Positions 8,130 through 16,827 of a stretch of DNA of 46,711 bases are shown piece by piece. The notes below the pieces were generated by a model. That model did not search any database and was not told the DNA's origin. It was given only the letters and a program-made list of their open reading frames with translations. The stretch comes from Labrys sp. WJW (lineage in GTDB: Bacteria; Pseudomonadota; Alphaproteobacteria; Rhizobiales; Labraceae), in NCBI RefSeq assembly GCF_001676615.1, contig NZ_LYXZ01000026.1, positions 1 to 46,711 of the forward strand, written 5' to 3'. The position numbers and the translations under genes were made by a program. Position 1 is the first letter of the stretch; every line of letters starts with the position of its first letter.

Positions 8130-8980
8130 GATTTGGAACTCTTTTCGCGAATAGCATAGCGGCCAGTGATCATCGAGCGCAGATTGTTCCAAGCGCCTGA
8201 CAGCACGACCATCACGATGTGGACGACGACGAACAGCACCAGAAGCGATGCCGTGATGAAGTGGATGGTTCGGGCGGATTGACGCCCCCCGAAGACATCG
8301 ACCAATGCTGGAAAAGCTGCGTCGATGCCGGGCGACATGGTCAGGCCCGTAAGGACCATCAGGGGCAGCAGAACGACAATCACGGCGAGATAGGTAAGCT
8401 TTTGCAACGCGTTATAGCGTCTTGCCTCCTCGCCTTCCGGGAAGCGGAGACGGGCGTGATCCAGGACTTCGCGCCACAGATGGCGCGGTGAAAGCTCTCG
8501 GGTCGTCGGTGCCAGGTCCCGCCTGAAATGACCGTTCAAGACACTGAAACCGAAGTAGAAGATGCCGTTGATGAGGAACAGCCAGGCAAAGAAGAAATGC
8601 CAGCGCCGTCCTGCCGCCAGATCCTGGAACGAGGGTATCGTGGCCCATGCCGGAAAAGCCCGCGATGTCGGCTCGCCTTCCACGTCCGACACTCCGAGAA
8701 CACCGGTTGTCGCGAATTGCACGCCCGCGACTCGCACAAAGCCGCGCGCTTGGTCGCCTTCGCCCTGCGAACCGATGGTCAAGGCCGCATGATCACCGTC
8801 CGCTCCATAGTGACCCCAGTACAATTCGGGATGAGCGTTGAAGATCTGAAGTCCACTCAAGAGGAGGAAACTCAGGCAAAGCGCGTTCAACCAATGCGTG
8901 AGCCGCGTGCTGAGGGCGTGGCGGCGAATGAACACCGTTCGCCGACATTGGGTATTATCATTGCTAGCATTCCCGTTCAC
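8126..8980 (-). CDS. Cytochrome b (b561/FdhI-type membrane subunit)
   Basis: The 284-residue inner-membrane protein has four main hydrophobic segments and the paired histidines of di-haem cytochromes b. They appear in RRHALSTRLTHWLNALCLSF near the N-terminus, in RRWHFFFAWLFLING mid-protein, and in IHFITASLLVLFVVVHIVM near the C-terminus. A periplasmic loop of about 80 residues sits after helix 1. It starts at a GTG with GAGGG eight bases upstream, and no in-frame ATG is nearby. Its stop overlaps the start of the molybdopterin enzyme, making it the likely quinone-linked electron partner. It may be controlled with the upstream DUF5666-like gene from a TetR-regulated promoter. Confidence 0.85.
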   Translation of the reverse strand: MNGNASNDNTQCRRTVFIRRHALSTRLTHWLNALCLSFLLLSGLQIFNAHPELYWGHYGADGDHAALTIGSQGEGDQARGFVRVAGVQFATTGVLGVSDVEGEPTSRAFPAWATIPSFQDLAAGRRWHFFFAWLFLINGIFYFGFSVLNGHFRRDLAPTTRELSPRHLWREVLDHARLRFPEGEEARRYNALQKLTYLAVIVVLLPLMVLTGLTMSPGIDAAFPALVDVFGGRQSARTIHFITASLLVLFVVVHIVMVVLSGAWNNLRSMITGRYAIREKSSKS

Positions 8981-9087
8981 GACAACGCCCTCTGTTCTTG
9001 GCCTTCATTACTCTCAGGTCAGACGGTATTTTCAGGCCGCGCCGATCGAACCGGCCGAGCGACCGGATCGACCGACAGCGACGCGCC

Positions 9088-9717
9088 TCACATGGGCGGA
9101 ACTACGCCATTCTTTCCGACGAGAACCTGATGGGCGATGGTGCCGGTCCCGGCCTTCTCGGCAGGCACGAAAACGACAGCACCAGGAACGAGATCGTCCG
9201 CGGTCGCGGGCGCAAAAGTGACGACCGGCGTGCCGTCCGGAATGGAAATCTTCTTTTCCTTACCATGATAGGACACGGTGACCGTCCTGCCCTCGACACC
9301 TTTGACCGCATCCGCCACGGTCGCATTGGTCATGCTGCTGTTGGGCTTGAGATCCCAACCGTAGCTGCCCTCCCCCGTGCCCTTGAGTGCCGGCGGGAAA
9401 ATGAGCACTTCGAGCGCACCGTCCCCGCCCCCCTTTTTGGGCAGTGATGCAATACCAACGAAATCGCCGGGCTTGATATCGGCTACCTTCGCATTCGCCA
9501 CGCTGGATACTTTCCAGCCGTCGGCGAGAGCGACATCGAGTGTCTCTCCTTCGCGAGTCTTCACTTTGAGCGTAGACCCGCTGTAATTGAGAATGCTGCC
9601 CCGGACATGGATCTGCCCTGCCTTCTTATCTTCGGCATGGACGGGCGATGCCACGATGGCCGCCGAGGAGAGCGCCGACAGACCGACGGCAAGCGCAGGG
9701 AAAAAATTCTTGATCAT
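9088..9717 (-). CDS. Secreted DUF5666-like protein
   Basis: The 209-residue product has a Sec signal peptide ending in VHAED. Beta-rich repeats follow with the pattern G-I-N-Y-S-G-S-T-L-K-V-K and DIKPGDFVGIAS, typical of the OB-like DUF5666 group. A second half contains GRTVTVSYHGKEKKISIP and LVPGAVVFVPA. No catalytic motif is seen; a periplasmic accessory or metal/ligand-binding role is possible. GTG (9720) and ATG (9717) are adjacent; AGGAAG lies eight bases before the ATG. It heads the redox cluster, with the cytochrome b gene 107 bp downstream. Its 5' region holds a TetR-type inverted repeat overlapping the ribosome-binding site, implying repression. Confidence 0.7.
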   Translation of the reverse strand: MIKNFFPALAVGLSALSSAAIVASPVHAEDKKAGQIHVRGSILNYSGSTLKVKTREGETLDVALADGWKVSSVANAKVADIKPGDFVGIASLPKKGGGDGALEVLIFPPALKGTGEGSYGWDLKPNSSMTNATVADAVKGVEGRTVTVSYHGKEKKISIPDGTPVVTFAPATADDLVPGAVVFVPAEKAGTGTIAHQVLVGKNGVVPPM

Positions 9718-9729
9718 CACAATAACTTC

Positions 9730-9743
9730 CTACTAGTTGGTAG
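9730..9743 (-). promoter_or_regulatory. Candidate TetR operator in front of the redox cluster
   Basis: Read on the minus strand the site is CTACCAACTAGTAG, fitting CTACC-N4-AGTAG. The same pattern recurs in the tetR promoter and before the chorismate mutase gene. A TTGAAA (9746-9751) just upstream could be the -35 box, placing the operator between -35 and -10. Autoregulation and control of the cluster by the adjacent TetR protein is inference from site identity and position. Confidence 0.65.
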
Positions 9744-9794
9744 TTTTTCAATCGCAATTGCTGCGCGGGGCAGACTGCACCGCCCCGGGCGTTG

Positions 9795-10382
9795 TCAAGC
9801 AGCAGTCGACGACAACCGCTTCAGCGTAGGCGCCAGAATGGCGGCGAACACGTCCGGAGTTCCGTAAGCGCGGGCGGAGAGCATTGCCCCATGAACGGAC
9901 GCCATGAACGCCTCGGCCTCGATCCGTGGCTCGCTTGACAGCTTCAAGGCTCCCTCTTTCGAGCCGCGCTCCATGACCGCCGTCAGCCAAGCCGATAGAA
10001 ACCGGAAAAAGGCCTTCACTTCCACCGCAACTTCCGGCGGGAGCGCCGGCAACTCACTGGCAAGCAAAGCGCAAACGCAAAAAGGAATGCTCGCATCCTC
10101 AATGCACTTGGCCCAGAAGCCTGCATAGGCATTGAGCAGTTCGACAGGGTTGCGCACGTTCCGCTCAAGCCCCGCCAACCCCGCTTCGGCTTCTTCACGA
10201 TATCGCCGCACGAGCGTGCGGACCAGATCCACCTTGCTTGGAAAATGATGATGAATGCTGGCCTTGCGGATCCCGACGACTTCCGCAATGTCGGCGTAAC
10301 TGAAGCCGTTATAGCCGCCATTCATGATGAGTGAACGCGCAGAGGCCAGGATATCGTCAGACGTCGTCGAAAGATTGCTCAT
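9795..10382 (-). CDS. TetR-family transcriptional repressor
   Basis: The 195-residue protein has an N-terminal TetR helix-turn-helix (about 28-49: SYADIAEVVGIRKASIHHHF, then PSK) and an all-helical ligand-binding domain. Its C-terminal half carries a FMASVHGAMLSARAYG segment like TetR_C members of the AcrR/NemR-type subfamily. Cys108 and Cys110 in FCVCAL could act as redox or electrophile sensors, but that is speculation. The gene is transcribed towards the DUF5666-like gene. Its own promoter has TTGACA, a 17-base spacer holding an operator-like repeat, and TAGACA only six bases before the ATG. No ribosome-binding site is present, so the mRNA is probably leaderless. Confidence 0.9.
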   Translation of the reverse strand: MSNLSTTSDDILASARSLIMNGGYNGFSYADIAEVVGIRKASIHHHFPSKVDLVRTLVRRYREEAEAGLAGLERNVRNPVELLNAYAGFWAKCIEDASIPFCVCALLASELPALPPEVAVEVKAFFRFLSAWLTAVMERGSKEGALKLSSEPRIEAEAFMASVHGAMLSARAYGTPDVFAAILAPTLKRLSSTAA

Positions 10383-10388
10383 GGAATT

Positions 10389-10417
10389 TGTCTACCTTTC
10401 AGTAGGGAGGCTGTCAA
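10389..10417 (-). promoter_or_regulatory. tetR promoter with embedded operator
   Basis: On the minus strand TTGACA (10417-10412) and TAGACA (10394-10389) are separated by 17 bases. The inverted repeat CTACTGAAAGGTAG (10405-10392; CTACCTTTCAGTAG on the plus strand) fills the spacer and touches the -10. The expected start of transcription falls on or next to the ATG at 10382. A repressor bound here would block polymerase, so autorepression is likely. Confidence 0.7.
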
Positions 10418-10552
10418 GCGTGAATCTGATTTTCCTCTGCCTCGCAGTTGAGCGTGCGCGGCCTGGGTCATCCCAAGAGCCAGCCCAGCGCGTCCAGCCT
10501 GTCTCAAATCCGCCGCGCCCTCATGTCGATGGCAGCGATACTGTGAGGGCAA

Positions 10553-10588
10553 CACGCCAAGTCAGCCAGCCACGCCAAGTCAGCCGGC
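10553..10588 (+). repeat. 18-bp tandem repeat, two copies
   Basis: CACGCCAAGTCAGCCAGC is followed directly by CACGCCAAGTCAGCCGGC; 17 of 18 bases agree. It lies in the non-coding gap upstream of the chorismate mutase gene. It may be a simple slippage duplication; no function is evident. Confidence 0.8.
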
Positions 10589-10861
10589 GAAGCGTGTACC
10601 TATAAAATGCAGGAGAAGAAATGCTTGCCTTGCCCCGGTCCTGATATCTGCATGGGCTCTCCCGCCTTCCTCCTCCGAAAAAGAGAGCGAAATATCGAAC
10701 TTGGGTTGGCTGCCCGCCATGTTTGTGGTGGCACTCGCTTGCCGAGCGGTACACTTTGCCGGCCGCTGCAGTGGAGGCTGGACGAGATCATCCGTGGTTG
10801 CCTGCACAAACCTTCGGGAGCCCGGCGATGGGTGACTCCAGCCCAATCCTCCAAGGCAATA

Positions 10862-10890
10862 TTGACAATCTACCATTCAGAAGGTAGGCA
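10862..10890 (+). promoter_or_regulatory. Promoter/operator of the chorismate mutase gene
   Basis: TTGACA (10862-10867), a 17-base spacer and TAGGCA (10885-10890) mirror the architecture of the tetR promoter. The spacer holds CTACCATTCAGAAGGTAG (10870-10887), with perfect outer arms CTACC/GGTAG. It also matches the CTACC-N4-AGTAG pattern with one mismatch. Expected transcription starts near 10897, leaving a leader of about 65 bases before the ATG. Control by the neighbouring TetR protein is inferred. Confidence 0.65.
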
Positions 10891-10963
10891 GGGCAACTCT
10901 GCCGCCGAAGACAGTGCTCTGTTCTGGCGCCTCCCAGTTTGTGGTGAGTAGAAGGTTTATTTC

Positions 10964-11290
10964 ATGAAAAATTGCGACGTTGCGGCTCAGCTTGAATCAT
11001 ACCGACATACAATCGACAATATCGACGCCGCCCTTCTTCGTATTCTGGGCGAACGGTTCCGGTGCACCAATGAGGTTGGCGTATTAAAGGCTGAATATAA
11101 TCTGCCCGCCGTGGATAAAGACCGGGAAAGCCGTCAATATTCCCGATTGAGAATCCTTGCGGAGAATGCCGGCCTCGATCAAGACTTCGTTGAAAATCTA
11201 ATGAAATTTATCATCGAGGAAGTTGTTCAGCGACACAATCAAATCGCAGCAGAACACCAGGCGAGGCGGGAGACAGCACCCCAGAGCTAA
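10964..11290 (+). CDS. Chorismate mutase (AroQ class, monofunctional)
   Basis: The 108-residue all-helical protein fits the AroQ-type chorismate mutase domain: a first helix with YRHTIDNIDAALLRILGERF, Arg/Lys around RCTNEVGVLKAEYNLP, and the last helix with FIIEEVVQRHNQI. It would convert chorismate to prephenate in the cytoplasm. No prephenate dehydratase or dehydrogenase domain is attached. GAAGG stands about ten bases before the ATG. Its promoter shares an operator pattern with the adjacent TetR gene, which is unusual for an aromatic amino-acid gene and suggests a specialised or stress-linked copy rather than the housekeeping enzyme. The alternative is a related isochorismate-pyruvate lyase, which shares the fold. 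Confidence 0.85.
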   Translation: MKNCDVAAQLESYRHTIDNIDAALLRILGERFRCTNEVGVLKAEYNLPAVDKDRESRQYSRLRILAENAGLDQDFVENLMKFIIEEVVQRHNQIAAEHQARRETAPQS

Positions 11291-11470
11291 TCCGGCCCGT
11301 GCGTTTGCCCCCGGTCGCACGCGAGGAAAAACCGGATCTTGTCATGGGGTGGGAAAAGCTCCCGCTTCGACCCTTACTGCCCATGATCGGCCTTTTCTCC
11401 AGCTCGTTTCCAGCAGTTCGGCGACAGGTGCCTCCGTTGCCAACATGAATTTAGACAAAAGACATTGGAT

Positions 11471-12001
11471 ATGAATTCACCTGACCAGAACAGTCTCGAG
11501 AGCCGCCTGCGCACCGTCGAGGACAAACTTGCGATCTACGAGCTCATAGCCTCTCACCCGCCAAGTGCCGACACTGGACATTCCAATTACACCCTGTCTG
11601 TCTACACACAGGATGGCATTTTTGACCGTGGCCCGGCATTGGATGGTGCAAAGGGCGCCAGGGACATCGCCGCATTTATCGAGCGCCCCGAGCATGGCCA
11701 GGCGATTGCCGGCGGCCTCGCCCATTTTGCCGGCCTGCCGCTGATCGACCTGCGAGGCGATCGCGCTGTGGTGACGTCCTACCTTCAGATCGTTCACCTC
11801 GATCACGATGGCCAGCCAAAAGCTCTCCCCAACCATGGCATGTCGATGGGATATCGGATCCATCGGGCCGTGGTGAACCGCTGGGAGCTGGAACGCCATG
11901 ATGGCCGCTGGAAGATCGCAAAGCGAACCTTGCTGCCGGTCGATGGCTCGCAGGCTCATAGAGAGCTGCTGCGCAGAAGTCTTGACGAACTCTACTTCTG
12001 A
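11471..12001 (+). CDS. SnoaL/NTF2-like protein
   Basis: The protein is 176 residues from the ATG at 11471; a TTG two codons upstream is also open. The N-terminal helix RLRTVEDKLAIYELIASH and the following YTQDGIFDRGP match SnoaL_4-type NTF2 folds, as do the late WELERHDGRWKIAKRTL strands. Members include dehydratases, isomerases and small ligand-binding proteins; conserved catalytic residues vary and none can be assigned here. It lies 180 bp after the chorismate mutase stop on the same strand, so it may have its own promoter. Ribosome-binding signal is weak (GGAT). Confidence 0.75.
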   Translation: MNSPDQNSLESRLRTVEDKLAIYELIASHPPSADTGHSNYTLSVYTQDGIFDRGPALDGAKGARDIAAFIERPEHGQAIAGGLAHFAGLPLIDLRGDRAVVTSYLQIVHLDHDGQPKALPNHGMSMGYRIHRAVVNRWELERHDGRWKIAKRTLLPVDGSQAHRELLRRSLDELYF

Positions 12002-12088
12002 CCTGCCGCCCTCGCCTGCCCCGATCGCCCTAGGTCGGGCATCGTTGACGTTGGCGAGCTTCGCAACGATTTGCCAATGGAGAATGTG

Positions 12089-13054
12089 ATGCCGGATCAT
12101 GCGGCCGAATTCCGGGTTGCCACATGGAACATGCAGGGAAACCCATCGGGGAACCCGGAAAAGGAGAGAGGCCTTTCCAAGCTCTGTGCGGAAAACGATG
12201 TCGTCGCGTTGCAGGAGTGCGGCGGCCTCAAGCCTGAGCAGGTCGCGGAAATGCTGGGAGGCGCTCATGGCACCGTCGTTGACTGGGACAGCAGGGAGAA
12301 CCGCACGAGTGGCCGAAGGTGCGGAGCTGCCGACCTGAAGGAACGAAACCCTCAGGCAAAATATGTGTTCGTTTCGCGCGAACAGGCAGGACATTTCAAC
12401 AATAATCGCTGCACCGTCGGCATCATCGCCAGGATTGATCGCCTGGAGGACCTGCCAGGGGACGAGAGTGCTGGCGTGAACAGTGCCACCGGGCGATCCG
12501 CGGTCAGCGTAAAATATGGAGGATGCGTCGTGACATCCTTCCATGCGGAGGCCAGCCAGGCCGCCACCAGCGATGCGCACACGACGTTGACGGCACTCGG
12601 CCGCGCGTTCAAGGATCAGCGCATCATCATGGCAGGCGACTTCAATTCTGATCTGCGACAGCACGCGCAGAATCAGGCCGTGGAGACGGGTCTCGCCAGG
12701 CAGATTGCCGATGGCAGTCTGATGCAGCCGCTGCAAGGGAGCAACGGCAGGCGCCTTGTCGACGGGAAAGTGCGGTCCGAAAGACAGGTCCAGCACAAGT
12801 GGAATGTGGCGCGGCTCGATCTCATGAGCGAAACCCCGCTTCAGGCGAGCGGCTCTTATGAAACGAACAGAATGCGTCACCATAGCGTCGGCTACGCAAT
12901 GCCCGAAGAGCCAACTCATCTGGGCAGCGACGGTACGCAAAGACATCTCGATGGTTTCATGTTCAAGAACATGAAACGCCCGGATATTCCCGCCGCGCGC
13001 GAGGCAAGCCGGCACGGGTCTGACCATCATCCGGTCACGCTGAGGGTACGCTGA
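12089..13054 (+). CDS. CdtB-like endonuclease/exonuclease/phosphatase-family protein
   Basis: The 321-residue protein (ATG at 12089, preceded by GGAGA at six bases) has an intact DNase-I-fold active site. Asn14 lies in ATWNMQG, Glu43 in LQECGG, His152 in SFHAEAS, Asp184 and Asn186 in AGDFNSD, and Asp312-His313 in SDHHPV. The ATWN-QG opening and FHAxAS motif are closest to the CdtB branch (cytolethal distending toxin B), which nicks DNA or removes phosphates from phosphoinositides. No signal peptide is visible and no CdtA/CdtC partner is nearby, so it is either an intracellular nuclease/phosphatase or exported by another route. The gene is 88 bp after the SnoaL-like gene. The nuclease-fold call is firm; the toxin role is speculative. 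Confidence 0.8.
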   Translation: MPDHAAEFRVATWNMQGNPSGNPEKERGLSKLCAENDVVALQECGGLKPEQVAEMLGGAHGTVVDWDSRENRTSGRRCGAADLKERNPQAKYVFVSREQAGHFNNNRCTVGIIARIDRLEDLPGDESAGVNSATGRSAVSVKYGGCVVTSFHAEASQAATSDAHTTLTALGRAFKDQRIIMAGDFNSDLRQHAQNQAVETGLARQIADGSLMQPLQGSNGRRLVDGKVRSERQVQHKWNVARLDLMSETPLQASGSYETNRMRHHSVGYAMPEEPTHLGSDGTQRHLDGFMFKNMKRPDIPAAREASRHGSDHHPVTLRVR

Positions 13055-13219
13055 CCCACAGCATCGGACAGGATCCTCCGGAATATGGCAGCGGGTTGTT
13101 TCGCACCGCAGCAAAGGCTGCCCCTCCTCGAATTTGGGACCGGAAACGTGCCATCTCCCTGCTCAATGTTTCAAATGCGCACCTATGCGACACCAAGCCT
13201 GTAGAACCCCGCCGGCGGC

Positions 13220-14215
13220 TCATCCGGCTGCCGCCAGCGGGTCGCGCAGCCTGGTGATGGCATCGACCAGGAAGTTGCAGGCCACGAAGATCGCCGCAGT
13301 GAAGATGGTGGTGCCGATCACCACTGGAAAATCCCCGTCCAGCGCAGCATTGATCGCCAGCCTGCCGACACCGTCGAGGCCGAAGATCTGCTCGGTCACG
13401 ATCGCCCCACCCATGATCACCGCCAGTTCCAGACCCGCCAGCGTGATGATAGGGTTGAGGGCGGCCTTGAGAGCGTGGCCGACCTGGATGCGCCATTCGC
13501 CGAGGCCCTTGGCCCGGGCCGTGCGAATGTAATCAGCCCCCAGCACGTCCAGCATGGCGGCGCGCACCACGCGCTGGAAGATGCCGATCTCCGCGATCGC
13601 CAGCGTCAGCCAGGGGAGAGCGAGATGACGAGCCCATTCGAAGGGACTGTCGAGGAAAGGCACATAGCCGCTGCTCGGGAACCAGTCGATACCCACGGTC
13701 GAGAGCTGGTAGAACAGGAAAAAGGACAGCAGCATCCCCGAGAGGAAGGTGGGAACCGACAGGCCCACATAGGCGATGGCTGCCAAGGCATGGTCGAGCA
13801 GGGAACCCGGCCGCCGCGCCGCCAGGATACCGAGCACCAGCGAGACCACCATCCAGATGACCAGCGCTCCCAAAGCGAGCGAGAAGGTCACAGGCACCTT
13901 GTCGAGGATCAGCTCGGTCACGCCCGTCTGCTTGCGGAAGGAATAGCCGAGGCCCGGCGGCCAGTGCGCAAGACCCATCGCCGCGCCTTGGATGTCCGGC
14001 CCGCGATAGAGATATTGCCAGAGCTGGACATGCCAGGGCTCGTCGAGGCGCAGGGCATGGGCGACGGCATCGATCGCCTGCTGGTTGGCATTGCGCGGCG
14101 CCAGCATCACGGCCGGATTCTGGTAGGCGAGCCGCGTGATGAAGAAGGCGATGACCAGGACGATCAGCAGGGTGGAGATCGCCCGCACGGCCAGGCCGAG
14201 AATGAAACGCAGCAT
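13220..14215 (-). CDS. Peptide-type ABC transporter permease (DppB-like)
   Basis: This 331-residue inner-membrane protein begins with the DppB-type TM helix (LLIVLVIAFFITRLAY) and a periplasmic GxxYSFRKQTGVTELIL region. It carries the EAA-loop motif ADYIRTARAKGLGEWRIQ that docks to the ATPase. The C-terminus has ALDGDFPVVIGTTIFTAAIFVACNFLVD, the usual last helices. It is the last gene of the long minus-strand operon, ten bases after its partner permease. It forms the channel of the importer whose binding protein and fused ATPase are encoded upstream in the same operon. The cargo may be a peptide, glutathione-like compound or organosulfur substrate, judging by the oxygenase genes ahead of it. 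Confidence 0.9.
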   Translation of the reverse strand: MLRFILGLAVRAISTLLIVLVIAFFITRLAYQNPAVMLAPRNANQQAIDAVAHALRLDEPWHVQLWQYLYRGPDIQGAAMGLAHWPPGLGYSFRKQTGVTELILDKVPVTFSLALGALVIWMVVSLVLGILAARRPGSLLDHALAAIAYVGLSVPTFLSGMLLSFFLFYQLSTVGIDWFPSSGYVPFLDSPFEWARHLALPWLTLAIAEIGIFQRVVRAAMLDVLGADYIRTARAKGLGEWRIQVGHALKAALNPIITLAGLELAVIMGGAIVTEQIFGLDGVGRLAINAALDGDFPVVIGTTIFTAAIFVACNFLVDAITRLRDPLAAAG

Positions 14216-14225
14216 GATCTCTCCC

Positions 14226-15174
14226 TCAGCGCCGATGGGGATCGAGCACGTTGCGCAGGCCCGCGCTCAGCGTGTTGAAGCCCACCACCGTCAGGAACAG
14301 GGCGATGCTGGGCCCGAGCAGGAACCAGGGCTGCAGCTGGTAGAGCGAGGAGCGCTGGGCATCCGCGATCATGTTGCCCCAGCTTGCCGTCGGGGCCTGG
14401 ATGCCGACACCCAGAAAGGACAGGGTCGCCTCCGCCACGATGTTGTTGGGCAGTTGCACCGCCCAATAGACCAGGGCAACCGGCGCGACATTGGGCAGGA
14501 TCTCCCGGATCAGGATCCGCCGGCGGCTGGCCCCCAGCGTCTGTGCGGCCTGGACGAAGGGACTGTGCCGAAGCGAGAGTACCAGCCCCCGTGTCAGGCG
14601 GGCGAAATAGGTCCAGGAAAACAAGGCGATGATCAGCACCACCACCAGCAGGGGATCGGCGATGGGCTGGCCGTTGGCGCCGCGGTTGAGCGCCAGCAGG
14701 CTGAGCGCCGTCACCACGAAGGGAAATGACAAGGCCACGTCGATGCCCTGCGAGATCACCCGGTCCGCCAGCCCGCCGAAATAGCCGGCGATCAGGCCGA
14801 TCGAGGTCCCCACCACCATCGCGAGCGTGGTGGCGGGAATGGAGACCAGCAGGGAAACGCGCGCGCCATAGAGGGTGCGGACCAGGACATCGCGGCCATC
14901 GCCGTCGGCGCCGAGCGGAAAGGCCCAGTTCGGCCCGATGGGCAGGCCATCCTCCGACAGGGCGATGTCGCTGAATTGCTCCGTCGGTCCATGGCCGAGC
15001 CAGAGCGCCACCAGGGGCGCCAGCAGCGCGGCAGCCAGCACCGTCAGCACCAGCAGGCCGCCGAACCGCACGGAGGGTTCCGCCAGTACGGCCGCTATGC
15101 CGGTGGGAGATCGCCTCGATTCACGATGGGAGGAAACCCGTTCGGCTCCCTCGGCAGAGATGGTCCGGCTCGCC

Positions 15175-15182
<8 letters not shown>
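14226..15182 (-). CDS. Peptide-type ABC transporter permease (DppC-like)
   Basis: The product is 318 residues from the ATG at 15182, which overlaps the ATPase stop by eight bases (ATGGCTGA); a longer frame from 15212 would run further into that gene. It has the OppC_N-type first helix (FGGLLVLTVLAAALLAPLVALW), a periplasmic FPLGADGDGRDVLVRTLYGA motif typical of DppC, and the cytoplasmic EAA loop VQAAQTLGASRRRILIREIL. It pairs with the DppB-like permease encoded next. Overlapping starts indicate tight translational coupling across the importer genes. Confidence 0.9.
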
Positions 15183-16803
<1,621 letters not shown>

Positions 16804-16827
16804 GGCCGGCTCTCCTGCGCCCTGTCG

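Larger units (their letters stand above)
10383..10963. other. Divergent control region between tetR and the chorismate mutase gene
   Basis: This 581-bp gap carries the tetR promoter at its left end, an 18-bp tandem repeat near 10560 and the promoter/operator of the chorismate mutase gene at its right end, each listed separately. The remaining roughly 270 bp (10590-10860) hold open frames with unlikely composition and no recognisable gene or structure. Confidence 0.6.

Noticed and set aside
10607..10951. 114-codon plus-strand frame upstream of the chorismate mutase gene
   Set aside because: The strong promoter/operator at 10862-10890 lies inside it, its composition is Cys/Arg-rich and no family is recognised.
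11477..13114. 545-codon open frame on the minus strand
   Set aside because: It is antisense to the SnoaL-like and CdtB-like genes, both of which have intact family motifs. It shows no recognisable domain.
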